A stretch of DNA of 58,148 nt from Pseudomonas sp. IPO3778 (GTDB lineage: Bacteria > Pseudomonadota > Gammaproteobacteria > Pseudomonadales > Pseudomonadaceae): NCBI RefSeq assembly GCF_013386825.1, contig NZ_JACARC010000053.1, positions 1 through 58,148 on the forward strand. The letters are read 5' to 3'. This document shows, piece after piece, positions 41,488 to 49,764 of this stretch. Every line of letters starts with the position of its first letter. Positions within the stretch are counted from its first letter, which is position 1. The position numbers and the translations under genes are program-made. The notes under the pieces were generated by a model. It ran no database searches. It was given only the letters and a program-made list of their open reading frames with translations, and was not told the origin of the DNA.

Positions 41488-42164
41488 CCCAACCTCGCCG
41501 CCGCCCGCGCCACGATTTCACCCCGCGTCTTACGCGACTCGGCGGTGCGTTTGCGGGCTTCTTCCAACACATGGGGCGGCGCAGTCTCCGGCCGGCCTGC
41601 GTTGAACGGCGGGGCCGGGGCATATTCAATCTGCAACTGCACCAGTTGCGCCGCCGCCTCGCTGTACAGCTCGGCCGCCAGGGTCAAGGCAAAGTCGATC
41701 CCGGCGGTGATCCCGCCACCGGTCAACAGGTTGCCGTCACGCACTACCCGCTCCTGCACCGGGATCGCGCCCAGCGGGGCGAGCAGGTCGTGGTAGGCCC
41801 AGTGGGTGGTTGCCCGACGCCCGCGCAGCAAGCCGGCCGCGCCCAGCACCAGGGAGCCGGTGCACACCGAGGTCACATAGCGCGCGGTCTGCGCCTGGGC
41901 CTTGAGAAACGCCAGGGTCTGCTCATCTTCCATCAACGCGCCGACACCCGAGCCGCCGGGCACGCAGATCACATCCAGCGTGGGGCACTCCTCAAAGGTG
42001 GTGCTCGGGGTAAACACCAACCCGGTGCTGGAGGTGACCGGGGCCAAGTCCTTCCACACCAGGTGCAGCTTCACATCCGGCAGCGATCCCACTACGTCGT
42101 AGGGCCCGGTGAGGTCCAGTTGCTGGATGCCGGGGAACAACAGAAAGCCGATCTGCAAGGTCAT
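41484..42164 (-). CDS. inhA: Isonitrile hydratase (DJ-1/PfpI family)
   Basis: 226-aa DJ-1/PfpI enzyme closely resembling Pseudomonas isonitrile hydratase InhA, which hydrates isonitriles (R-NC) to N-substituted formamides. The two residues known to be needed in InhA are at the same numbers here: Asp17 in QQLDLTGPYD and Cys101 in SVCTGSLVLG, the nucleophile elbow. The start has AGGAG 8 nt upstream and MTLQIGFLLFPG. It diverges from a GlxA-type regulator of the same superfamily, 91 nt away, which may control it. Physiological substrate not known; possibly isonitrile metabolites from neighbours. Confidence 0.9.
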   Translation of the reverse strand: MTLQIGFLLFPGIQQLDLTGPYDVVGSLPDVKLHLVWKDLAPVTSSTGLVFTPSTTFEECPTLDVICVPGGSGVGALMEDEQTLAFLKAQAQTARYVTSVCTGSLVLGAAGLLRGRRATTHWAYHDLLAPLGAIPVQERVVRDGNLLTGGGITAGIDFALTLAAELYSEAAAQLVQLQIEYAPAPPFNAGRPETAPPHVLEEARKRTAESRKTRGEIVARAAARLG

Positions 42165-42255
42165 GGGGAATACTCCTGATAAAGGGATGGACGGCTTCAC
42201 TCTAGTCACCTAGGCTTTGGCGAATACGCCATTGAGCCCACGAATCACGCCAATC

Positions 42256-43224
42256 ATGCCCAGAATCATCAACGTGCTCGCGTTTCCCAATGTGCAGGTG
42301 CTCGACGTCACCGGGCCCTTGCAAGTGTTTGCCTCAGCCAATGACCTGGCGCGCCAGCAGGGTTTGCCGCTGCCTTATGCCGTCAGTGTGATCGCCGCCC
42401 AGGCAGAACCGGTGATGACCTCGGCGGGCCTGGCCCTGGTGGCCGAGCCGCTGCCGGCCGCCGACGCGCCATGCGACACCCTGGTGATCGCCGGCGGTTG
42501 GGGCGTATACGGCGCCGCCGAAGACCCGGCCCTGGTGGACTGGGTTCGGCAAAAAGCCGGGCGATCACGGCGCATGACCTCGGTGTGTACCGGTGCCTTT
42601 CTGCTGGCGGCCAGCGGTTTGCTGGACGGCCGCCGTGTGGTCACCCACTGGACCCGCTGCGAAGAGCTGGCCCGCAAGTACCCACAATTGACAGTGGAGG
42701 CCAATCCGATTTTCATCCGGCAGGGCAACCTGTGGACGTCCGCCGGGGTCACCGCCGGCATCGACCTGTGCCTGGCGCTGGTGGAAGAGGACCTGGGCCG
42801 CGCCGTGGCCCTGGAAGTGGCGCGGCACCTGGTGGTGTTTCTCAAGCGCCCCGGTGGGCAGTCCCAGTTCAGCGTGACCTTGTCCCTGCAAAAGGGCGGC
42901 AGTCGTTTTGCCGAGTTGCACGCCTGGATCGCCGAACACCTGAGCCTGGAGTTGAACATCGCCACCCTGGCGGCCCAGGCGGGCATGAGCGAGCGTAGTT
43001 TTGTACGCCACTACCGCGCCGACACCGGCCAGACGCCCGCACGGGCCGTCGAGCTGATCCGCGTGGAAACCGCCCGCCGGCAACTGGCCGACAGCAGTGC
43101 GTCGATCAAGCGCATTGCCGTGCACTGCGGCTTTGGCTGCGAAGAGACTATGCGCCGCAGTTTCCTGCGGGCGGTGTCGATCACGCCCCAGGCCTACCGC
43201 GAACGATTTTCGTCGCCCTGTTAA
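42256..43224 (+). CDS. GlxA-family transcriptional regulator (PfpI + AraC HTH)
   Basis: 322-aa regulator of the GlxA type. The N-terminal DJ-1/PfpI-like sensor domain (about 1-170) has NVQVLDVTGPLQVFA and TSVCTGAFLLAASGLLDG with the conserved cysteine. The C-terminal AraC-type DNA-binding domain (about 215-318) has two helix-turn-helices (IATLAAQAGMSERSFVRHY; SIKRIAVHCGFGCEETMRRSF, quoted as IKRIAVHCGFG). Divergent from inhA and likely controls it or an adjacent gene; inferred. No ribosome-binding site is clear; the ATG is chosen by the typical N-terminus PRIINVLAFPN. An upstream TTG would add 13 residues. Confidence 0.88.
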   Translation: MPRIINVLAFPNVQVLDVTGPLQVFASANDLARQQGLPLPYAVSVIAAQAEPVMTSAGLALVAEPLPAADAPCDTLVIAGGWGVYGAAEDPALVDWVRQKAGRSRRMTSVCTGAFLLAASGLLDGRRVVTHWTRCEELARKYPQLTVEANPIFIRQGNLWTSAGVTAGIDLCLALVEEDLGRAVALEVARHLVVFLKRPGGQSQFSVTLSLQKGGSRFAELHAWIAEHLSLELNIATLAAQAGMSERSFVRHYRADTGQTPARAVELIRVETARRQLADSSASIKRIAVHCGFGCEETMRRSFLRAVSITPQAYRERFSSPC

Positions 43225-43354
43225 AATTGATCAAAGCTGAACGAATAGGAACGTTTTTCCAGCAAGGTGCTATGTTACCCACAGTCCATTGCGCAGTGAC
43301 TTGATCCCAGGCCTCTACGTCGCGGTTTCGACCCTTTCGGCGTACGCACTGCCT

Positions 43355-43942
43355 ATGAATTCAATCCCCCCTATCCTTGTCGAATTGCGCGCGGCGACCA
43401 TGGCGCTGCATCGACGCCTGGACACCCGCCTGCCTTTTTCCCGCATGGACCTGGCGCTCTACCGCGAGCTGATGAGCGCCTACTACGGCTTCTATCACCC
43501 GCTGGAGCGTGCCCTGGCGCCGTGGGGCGAAATCATCTCGGACCTGGAATGGGGCCGGCGCAGCAAAACCCCTTACTTGTACGCGGACTTGCTGGCGCTG
43601 GGCCTCAAAGACGCGCACATCGACGCCTTGCCGATGTGCCCGGAACTGCCCGCCATCACCAGCGTGGCCGAGGCCTTCGGTGCCCTCTACGTGCTGGAAG
43701 GCGCGACCCTCGGCGGCCAGGTGCTGCGCAACCTGATCGAGATCAAGATTGGCGTCGGCTCCACCAATGGCGGTGCATTCATGAATGTGTACGGCGTTGA
43801 GACCAGCGCGCTGTGGCAGCGTTTCCTCGAGTGCCTTTACCGCCTGCAAGCCCCCGCCGAACGCCTGGCGGCGGTGAATGTCGGCGCGTCGACCTTTCTG
43901 TGTTTCGAGCAGTGGCTGGACCGCTGCGAGGTGCTGCGATGA
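43355..43942 (+). CDS. bphO: Biliverdin-producing heme oxygenase
   Basis: 195-aa heme oxygenase that opens heme to biliverdin, CO and iron. The proximal-type His19 is in ATMALHRRLD. The distal helix carries FGALYVLEGATLGGQVL, the family 'G-x-x-Y-V-x-E-G-x-x-x-G' motif. Size agrees with BphO. Its stop overlaps the start of the bacteriophytochrome gene by 4 nt (ATGA), so biliverdin production is translationally coupled to the protein that binds it. The ATG lacks a clear ribosome-binding site; the open frame extends 66 nt further upstream, but with no family-like residues. Confidence 0.93.
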   Translation: MNSIPPILVELRAATMALHRRLDTRLPFSRMDLALYRELMSAYYGFYHPLERALAPWGEIISDLEWGRRSKTPYLYADLLALGLKDAHIDALPMCPELPAITSVAEAFGALYVLEGATLGGQVLRNLIEIKIGVGSTNGGAFMNVYGVETSALWQRFLECLYRLQAPAERLAAVNVGASTFLCFEQWLDRCEVLR

Positions 43943-46134
43943 CCACGGTCGATCCACTGATAGACGATTGCGCCCGCGAACCCATCCACATTCCCGGGTC
44001 GATCCAGCCCCACGGCCTGTTGTTGACGTTGAGCGAGCCGGCACTCGAGGTGCTGCAAGCCAGCAGCAACCTGACCGTGGCATTGGGCCTGGACGCCGAG
44101 CGCGTATCGGGCCAGGCCCTGGCCAGCGTGCTGGGCAGCAAGGCCGCGGCGCAGGTGGTTCTCGCCTTGGCAGACCTGGACGCCGACGAAGATGAACTGC
44201 ACCAACTGACGCTTGAAGGCTACGCCTACGACATCCTTTTGCACCGCCATCAGGGCCTGCTGTTTCTCGAACTGGAGCGAGCCCTGACGGTTCAGTACGG
44301 TGCCGTAAACCAACTCGCCCGCACGTTGCGCCGGCTGCAGTCGGCCAAGACTCTCGAAAGCCTGTACCAGGTGTGCGTCACCGAAATCCGCGCCCTGACC
44401 GGCTATGACCGGGTCACCTTGTACCGCTTCGAGCAGGAAGGTCACGGCAAGGTCATCGGCGAAGCCCTCAGCGACGACATGCAACCCTACCTGGGCCTGT
44501 GTTTCCCCGCCTCGGACATCCCGCCCCAGGCCCGGGAGTTGTACCGGCTGAACTGGGTGCGGGTGATCCCGGACGCCGAGTACCAACCGGTGCCGATCCT
44601 GCCGGCCCTGCGCCCCGACACCGGTGCACCCCTGGACCTCAGCTTCGCCGTGTTGCGCAGCGTGTCCCCGGTGCACTGCCATTATTTGAAGAACATGGGG
44701 GTGCGCTCCTCCATGAGCATTTCGCTGCTCAAGGACGACCAGCTCTGGGGCCTGATCACCTGTGGGCATCGGGAACCGCTACGTGTGTCCCATGAGCTGC
44801 GCACCGGCTGCACCAGCATCGGCCAGTTGTTGTCGATGCAGATCACCTTGCTCCAGGAGCAGCAGGAGCGCCGACAGCAACTCGACAAGGCCGCCATGAT
44901 CGAAGAGTTGGTGGCAGTCATGACGGCGAATCAGTGCGACGTGATGGAGAGCCTGCTGCCCTATGCACAAACCCTGCTGAACCTGACCGCCGCCGGTGGC
45001 CTGGCGATACTGGTGGAAGAGCGCCTGCATCTGTTTGGCGTCTGCCCCACACGCGCCGAAATCCGCGCGCTGTACCAATGGGTGCGCGGGCAGGGCAAAG
45101 GCGTGGTGCACAGCCACCAGCTGTCTGTGGACTTTCCCCCGGCGGCGGCCTATCAGGCCCACGCCAGTGGTCTGTTGGCGTTCTGCCTGCCCAAGCCGGT
45201 GGACAACGCGGTGATCTGGTTTCGCCCGGAGGTTCAGTCCACGGTGGAGTGGAGCGGCCAGCCGGTCAAACACCAGGAACCGGGCGGGACGACCTTGAGC
45301 CCGCGCCTGTCGTTTGAATTGTGGAAGCAGCAGGTCGACGGCAAGGCCTTGTATTGGACACGCTCGCAATTGCAGGCGGTGGAAAACCTGCGGCGCAACG
45401 CCCTGGAACATGACCTCTCACGCCAGGTTCAGCGCGAACACGAAGCCGTCCGGGCCCGTGATGAACTGGTGGCGGTGGTCTCCCACGACCTGCGCAGCCC
45501 GCTGACCATCCTGCTGATGCAATGCGGCATGATGCGCAGCCTGCTGCCGACCGACGACAACAAGGCGAACCGGCGCCTCAACTCCGCGATCGAAACCATG
45601 CAAAACGCCACGTCCCGCATGAACACGCTGCTGGAAGACTTGATCGATATCTCGCGCATCGAGGCCGGGCGCTACAGCGTTTCGCTGCAACCGCTCGATG
45701 TGGCGGCGACCCAGGAACAGATCTGCGCGATGTGGCAGCCGCTGACGGCCGCCAAGGGCGTGGACCTGACCTGGCGCTCGGCGCCCGGGCTGTGTGTGCA
45801 GGCCGACCCGGAGCGTTTGTTCCAGGTGTTTTCCAACCTGCTGGGCAACGCCCTGAAATTCACCCCGTCGGGCGGTGTGATCGAAGTGATTGCCGAGGCG
45901 GCCGGGGGCGAGGTGTTGTTCCGGGTGTGCGACAACGGCATCGGCATCGACCCGGCGCAACTGCCGTATATCTTTGATCGCTACTGGACCTCCCGGGAGG
46001 GCAACCCCACCGGCAGCGGGCTGGGGTTGTACATTTCCCACGGCATCATCGAGGCCCACGGCGGAACGCTATGGGCTGAAAGCGTGGCAGGTCAGGGCAG
46101 TGTGTTCAGTTTCAGGCTCCCGGCCGGCGGGTGA
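43939..46134 (+). CDS. bphP: Bacteriophytochrome (red/far-red light sensor histidine kinase)
   Basis: 731-aa PAS-GAF-PHY-histidine kinase. The chromophore cysteine, Cys11 (DDCAREPIHIPG), is where bacteriophytochromes attach biliverdin. The GAF domain has PASDIP (190-195), and the conserved histidine is in SPVHCHYLKNMG. The kinase core has the phosphorylatable His516 in ELVAVVSHDLRSPL, the N-box NLLGNALKFTP, DNGIGID and GSGLGLYIS. All key residues are present, so it should photoconvert and autophosphorylate. No response-regulator gene lies next to it. Its 3' end overlaps the convergent alpha/beta hydrolase by 23 nt. Confidence 0.95.
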   Translation: MTTVDPLIDDCAREPIHIPGSIQPHGLLLTLSEPALEVLQASSNLTVALGLDAERVSGQALASVLGSKAAAQVVLALADLDADEDELHQLTLEGYAYDILLHRHQGLLFLELERALTVQYGAVNQLARTLRRLQSAKTLESLYQVCVTEIRALTGYDRVTLYRFEQEGHGKVIGEALSDDMQPYLGLCFPASDIPPQARELYRLNWVRVIPDAEYQPVPILPALRPDTGAPLDLSFAVLRSVSPVHCHYLKNMGVRSSMSISLLKDDQLWGLITCGHREPLRVSHELRTGCTSIGQLLSMQITLLQEQQERRQQLDKAAMIEELVAVMTANQCDVMESLLPYAQTLLNLTAAGGLAILVEERLHLFGVCPTRAEIRALYQWVRGQGKGVVHSHQLSVDFPPAAAYQAHASGLLAFCLPKPVDNAVIWFRPEVQSTVEWSGQPVKHQEPGGTTLSPRLSFELWKQQVDGKALYWTRSQLQAVENLRRNALEHDLSRQVQREHEAVRARDELVAVVSHDLRSPLTILLMQCGMMRSLLPTDDNKANRRLNSAIETMQNATSRMNTLLEDLIDISRIEAGRYSVSLQPLDVAATQEQICAMWQPLTAAKGVDLTWRSAPGLCVQADPERLFQVFSNLLGNALKFTPSGGVIEVIAEAAGGEVLFRVCDNGIGIDPAQLPYIFDRYWTSREGNPTGSGLGLYISHGIIEAHGGTLWAESVAGQGSVFSFRLPAGG

Positions 46135-47032
46135 GGCCCAGCAATTCGAAGATCGCCTCAAGGGTGGCCTGTGGCGCTTCCTGGGGAATATTGTGGCCCA
46201 CCCCGGCCAGCACCTCGCGCCGATAAAACCCGCTGAAGAGTCCCAGGTCTTCATCCTCCACCGGAGCCGGGCCCACGCCGTCATCAGCGCCGCATAACGA
46301 GATGCTCGGCACCGAAATCGGCGGCGGCTGCACCAGCGCCTGCTCGATGCTTTCCAGTGCCGGGTCACCCGGTGCATACATGAAGCGGTGACGGTAAGAG
46401 TGCACCACCACCTCGACAAAATCCGGGTTATCAAACGACGGCGCGGTCTTGCCATACAGCCCTGGCCCCTCGGCCCAGGACGGCGACCAGAGCGCCCACA
46501 GCAACTGGCAGAACTCACGCCGGTTGGCGGTCAAGCCGTCCACGCCGCGTTGGGTGTGAAGGTAAAACTGGTACCAAAGGCGGTGTTCTTTTTCCGGCGC
46601 CCGAGGCCGGGTCGACGCGGCAATATCCTGAATGTTGTAGCCATCGCCCGTCACCAGCCCCCGCACCCGCTCGGGCCAAAGCGCGGCGACGATACACGCC
46701 GCCCGTCCGCCCCAGTCATAGCCCACCAGCGTGGCGGTTTGAATCGACAGCGCGTCCATGAAATCCAGCAAATCCTTGGCCAGCGCTGCCTGCTGGCCGG
46801 AGCGCATCACCTCGGCATTGATAAAACGCGTCGGGCCGTAACCGCGCAGGTACGGCACCAGCACCCGGTAGCCTCGCGCGGCGACCACCGGGGCGATTTC
46901 GTCATAGCCACGCGGGTCGTAGGGGAAGCCGTGCAACAGAATCACCACCTCAGCGCCTTCCGGGCCATGGGCTTCGTAGGCGATATCGAGCATGGGGGTG
47001 CGGATGTGCAGCAGTGGGGCGAGGGCGGGCAT
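46112..47032 (-). CDS. Alpha/beta-fold hydrolase, epoxide-hydrolase/dehalogenase-like
   Basis: 306-aa alpha/beta hydrolase. The oxyanion-hole HGFP is at 34-37 and the nucleophile elbow is GYDWGG with Asp106 as nucleophile, a pattern typical of epoxide hydrolases and haloalkane dehalogenases rather than of serine esterases. The C-terminal histidine lies in GVGHNIPQEAP. The preferred ATG has GGAG 6 nt upstream and removes a 21-residue extension. Its substrate is unknown. It is convergent with the phytochrome gene and overlaps it by 23 nt, without a terminator between them, so transcripts may interfere. Confidence 0.88.
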   Translation of the reverse strand: MPALAPLLHIRTPMLDIAYEAHGPEGAEVVILLHGFPYDPRGYDEIAPVVAARGYRVLVPYLRGYGPTRFINAEVMRSGQQAALAKDLLDFMDALSIQTATLVGYDWGGRAACIVAALWPERVRGLVTGDGYNIQDIAASTRPRAPEKEHRLWYQFYLHTQRGVDGLTANRREFCQLLWALWSPSWAEGPGLYGKTAPSFDNPDFVEVVVHSYRHRFMYAPGDPALESIEQALVQPPPISVPSISLCGADDGVGPAPVEDEDLGLFSGFYRREVLAGVGHNIPQEAPQATLEAIFELLGLTRRPGA

Positions 47033-47135
47033 GGAGGCTCCGAGGGAGGAGGGAACGTGGGGCAACTGTAGACCAAACAGGTGACCAAACGTCATCCGAA
47101 AGGCTGCAATTGCTTGACTTGTCTAGACGATCACC

Positions 47136-47267
47136 CTGTGGCGAGGGAGCTTGCTCCCGCTGGGCTGCGCAGCAGACCGCTTTGTTAACTGTGTGCTTTC
47201 TGGCAGGTTGCGGTGAGCTTTTTGGGGCCGCTTCGCGCCCCAGCGGGAGCAAGCTCCCTCGCCACAG
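47136..47267. repeat. REPIN, class with GAGGGAGC/GCTCCCTC core
   Basis: Two perfectly complementary 29-nt arms (47136-47164 and 47239-47267), core GCGAGGGAGCTTGCTCCCGC, around a 74-nt interior that starts with a further self-complementary GCTGCGCAGC and ends GGGGCCGCTTCGCGCCCC. A different REP class from the elements at 11262 and 47815. Between an alpha/beta hydrolase gene and an isochorismatase-family gene, both leftward. Confidence 0.88.
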
Positions 47268-47277
47268 TGGGGGCGGG

Positions 47278-47739
47278 TCAAATTTCTGCGCGGGTGACGA
47301 TGTGTTTGAAGTGATGCCGCCACAAATCCGCGCCCAGTTTCCCCGAGCGATCCAGCGATGAACCCACGGTCAAGTCGCTGATCAGGGTGGGTTGCAAGCC
47401 CGCATCAAACAGCGCAAACCCGGCCGCCAGTACGCAGGTGTCGGTCTGGATGCCACACACCAGTACCCGCTCCGGTGCGAGGCTTTTCAGGTGGCTGATG
47501 GTTTCGGGCGTGGGGGCGTAGCCGTGTTTGATGAAGACATGGTCGGCGGCAATCAGGCTGTTGTCGTCGGGCGCTGGTTGCCAGCCGAGTTGGCGGGCGA
47601 ACGGGGTGATGCTTTCGTCGTGACGTTCGACGGTGGCCACTGACGGCATGCGGCCCAGCAGGGCGTTGGTGCCGTCCACCAGCCAGTCGGGCGGGGCGAA
47701 GGAGGGTTGCACGTCGATGATCAGTAGAACCTGGCGCAT
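47278..47739 (-). CDS. Isochorismatase-family cysteine hydrolase
   Basis: 153-aa cysteine hydrolase of the isochorismatase/nicotinamidase superfamily. Asp9 in LIIDVQPSF, Lys71 in FIKHGY and Cys102 in GIQTDTCV give the catalytic triad expected of the family, which cuts amides or vinyl ethers (isochorismate, nicotinamide, ureidoacrylate and others). The ATG follows AGGACTCCA; a longer frame of 20 residues is not supported. At 153 aa it is slightly shorter than many members (170-210). It is flanked by REPINs on both sides. The substrate is unknown. Confidence 0.88.
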   Translation of the reverse strand: MRQVLLIIDVQPSFAPPDWLVDGTNALLGRMPSVATVERHDESITPFARQLGWQPAPDDNSLIAADHVFIKHGYAPTPETISHLKSLAPERVLVCGIQTDTCVLAAGFALFDAGLQPTLISDLTVGSSLDRSGKLGADLWRHHFKHIVTRAEI

Positions 47740-47814
47740 TGGAGTCCTGGCAGGGATCGAAGGGCTACGCATTGTGCATCGGGAATACTTGGCCTCCAAG
47801 TCTGGTGCGGTCCT

Positions 47815-47903
47815 TGTGGGAGCTGGCTTGCCTGCGATAGCGTTGGATCAGCTCATGCATCAATAACTGAAGCACCGCTATCGCAGGCAAGCCAGCTTCC
47901 ACA
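47815..47903. repeat. REPIN, same class as the one at 11262
   Basis: Arms at 47815-47842 and 47876-47903, core GCTTGCCTGCGATAGCG, 27 of 28 complementary, interior 33 nt. Lies between the isochorismatase-family gene and GH15. Together with the element at 47136 it brackets the isochorismatase-family gene. Confidence 0.88.
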
Positions 47904-47937
47904 GGGTTACTCATGTGGGGTCAGAGGGGGCACGGCC

Positions 47938-49764
47938 TCACGGCTGCCACACCGTCTTCACCCCGCTCAACTTGCGGTCCAGGAACGTCGCCGCGCTGAT
48001 CAACGCCAAGTGGCTCAACGCCTGTGGTGTATTACCCAAATGCCGTGCCTGGTTATCGAACTCTTCGGCATACAACCCCAACGGATTGGCATAGCGCAGC
48101 AGCTGTTCAAACTCCAGATGGGCCTTCTCCACTTGCCCGGCCCGGGCCAGGCATTCGACGTACCAGAACGAGCACGCCGCAAAGGCGCCTTCGGTGCCTT
48201 GCAAGCCGTCAATCTGGCTGTCGTCGTTGCGGTAGCGGTACACCATGCCGTCACGGACCAGGCTTTTCTCGATCGCCTTGAGCGTCGACAACCAGCGCGG
48301 ATCTGTCGCCGCGACGAAGCGCACCAACGGCATCAACAGCATCGAGCCGTCCAGCGCCGTGCTGCCGGTATGCTGCACAAAATGGCCGCGTTCTTCGTTC
48401 CAGAAATTGCTCCAGATATCCGCGTAAATCGCCTGGCGGGTCTGGTCCCAACGGGCAAACGGCGCCGGCAGCGAACGCTTGGACGCCAGGCGAATCGCCC
48501 GGTCCAGGGCCACCCAGCACATCAGCCGCGAATGCAGGAAGTGATGCTGCTCGCCACGCATTTCCCAGATGCCCACGTCTTTCTGGTTCCAGGTTTCGCA
48601 CACCTGGTCGGCCACTTCCACGGTGTGTTTCCAGCCCTCGTGGGAGATGGCTTCACCGTATTTGTTGACCAGGTACACCGCGTCCATCAGTTCGCCATAG
48701 ATATCAAGCTGCACCTGGTCGTAGGCTTCGTTGCCGATGCGCACCGGTTTCGCGCCGCCGTGGCCGCTGAGGTGGCTCAGCTCGGTTTCCGGCAGCTCCT
48801 GGCGGCCGTCGATGCCGTACAGGATATTGATTTTCATCGGCTGATCGCTGCAGTCCCCGACGCGGCCTTTCAACCAGCGCATGTAGCCGTTGGCTTCCTC
48901 GATAAACCCCAGGCGCATAAAGGCATAGACGGTAAACGAGGCGTCGCGGATCCAGGTGTAGCGGTAGTCCCAGTTGCGCTCGCCGCCGGGGCTTTCCGGC
49001 AGGCCGAAGGTGGCGGCAGCGAGGATGGCGCCGTGTTTGCGCGAGGTCAAAAGCTTCAAGGCCAGGGCCGAGCGGTTGACCATTTCGCGCCAGCGCCCGC
49101 GGTAGTTGGACTGGGCGATCCAGCCGCGCCAGAATTTCAAGGTGCGCTCCAGGCACAGGTCGGTGCAGTCGCTTTTGACCCGGACATCGTCCCGGGCGCC
49201 GAGGACAAATTCGGCGCCTTCTTCGTGGCCCAGGTCAAAGGTCGCGACGGCGGCGTCACCGTCCAGCTGCATGGCGTGGCTGCCGGTCAGGCGCAGGCCG
49301 GGCTGGTCCGCTGCGTCAAAGCACACGTCGCCGTCGTCCAGCGTGGCCCGGGTCTTGGCGCGGGCATAGTCATGCCGCACCGCGCAGCGCAGGTGAAGGG
49401 TCGCCTTGCCGCTGACCACCCGCACCCGGCGAATCAGGATGGGCAGGTCGTCGACTTCTTCGCTGATGGTCAGGAAGTCAGTGATTTCCACCACCGCGTC
49501 GTTGCTCAGCCAGCGGGTTTGCAGCACGTTGGTGTCTGGCAGGTAGATCTGCTCGCGGCGGGCGTCGGGCAGGTCCGGTGTGAGCTGGAAAATCCCGGCG
49601 CTGGGGGAATCCAGCAGCGAGCAAAAAATCGAGGGGCTGTCGAACTCCGGCCAGCAGAAAAAATCGATGCTGCCCTTGTCGTTCACCAGCGCCGCACTGC
49701 GCATGTCGCCAATGATGCCGTGGGCATCAATGGCACTTTGTGGTTCGTTTTTCAGGTCAACCAT
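47938..49764 (-). CDS. GH15-family glucoamylase/trehalase-like protein
   Basis: 608-aa protein of glycoside hydrolase family 15, the glucoamylase-like group common in bacteria, which hydrolyses terminal alpha-glucosidic bonds. The N-terminal beta domain (IDAHGIIGDMRSAALVNDKG, then FDSPSIFCSLLDS) precedes the (alpha/alpha)6 barrel with the family motif RNWDYRYTWIRDASFTVYAF, shortened here to WDYRYTWIRDAS, and DQVQLDIYGELMDAV. No signal peptide, so it is cytoplasmic. An ATG 6 nt inside a possible GTG start is preferred. It overlaps the upstream SDR gene by 8 nt and shares its transcript. Confidence 0.88.
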   Translation of the reverse strand: MVDLKNEPQSAIDAHGIIGDMRSAALVNDKGSIDFFCWPEFDSPSIFCSLLDSPSAGIFQLTPDLPDARREQIYLPDTNVLQTRWLSNDAVVEITDFLTISEEVDDLPILIRRVRVVSGKATLHLRCAVRHDYARAKTRATLDDGDVCFDAADQPGLRLTGSHAMQLDGDAAVATFDLGHEEGAEFVLGARDDVRVKSDCTDLCLERTLKFWRGWIAQSNYRGRWREMVNRSALALKLLTSRKHGAILAAATFGLPESPGGERNWDYRYTWIRDASFTVYAFMRLGFIEEANGYMRWLKGRVGDCSDQPMKINILYGIDGRQELPETELSHLSGHGGAKPVRIGNEAYDQVQLDIYGELMDAVYLVNKYGEAISHEGWKHTVEVADQVCETWNQKDVGIWEMRGEQHHFLHSRLMCWVALDRAIRLASKRSLPAPFARWDQTRQAIYADIWSNFWNEERGHFVQHTGSTALDGSMLLMPLVRFVAATDPRWLSTLKAIEKSLVRDGMVYRYRNDDSQIDGLQGTEGAFAACSFWYVECLARAGQVEKAHLEFEQLLRYANPLGLYAEEFDNQARHLGNTPQALSHLALISAATFLDRKLSGVKTVWQP

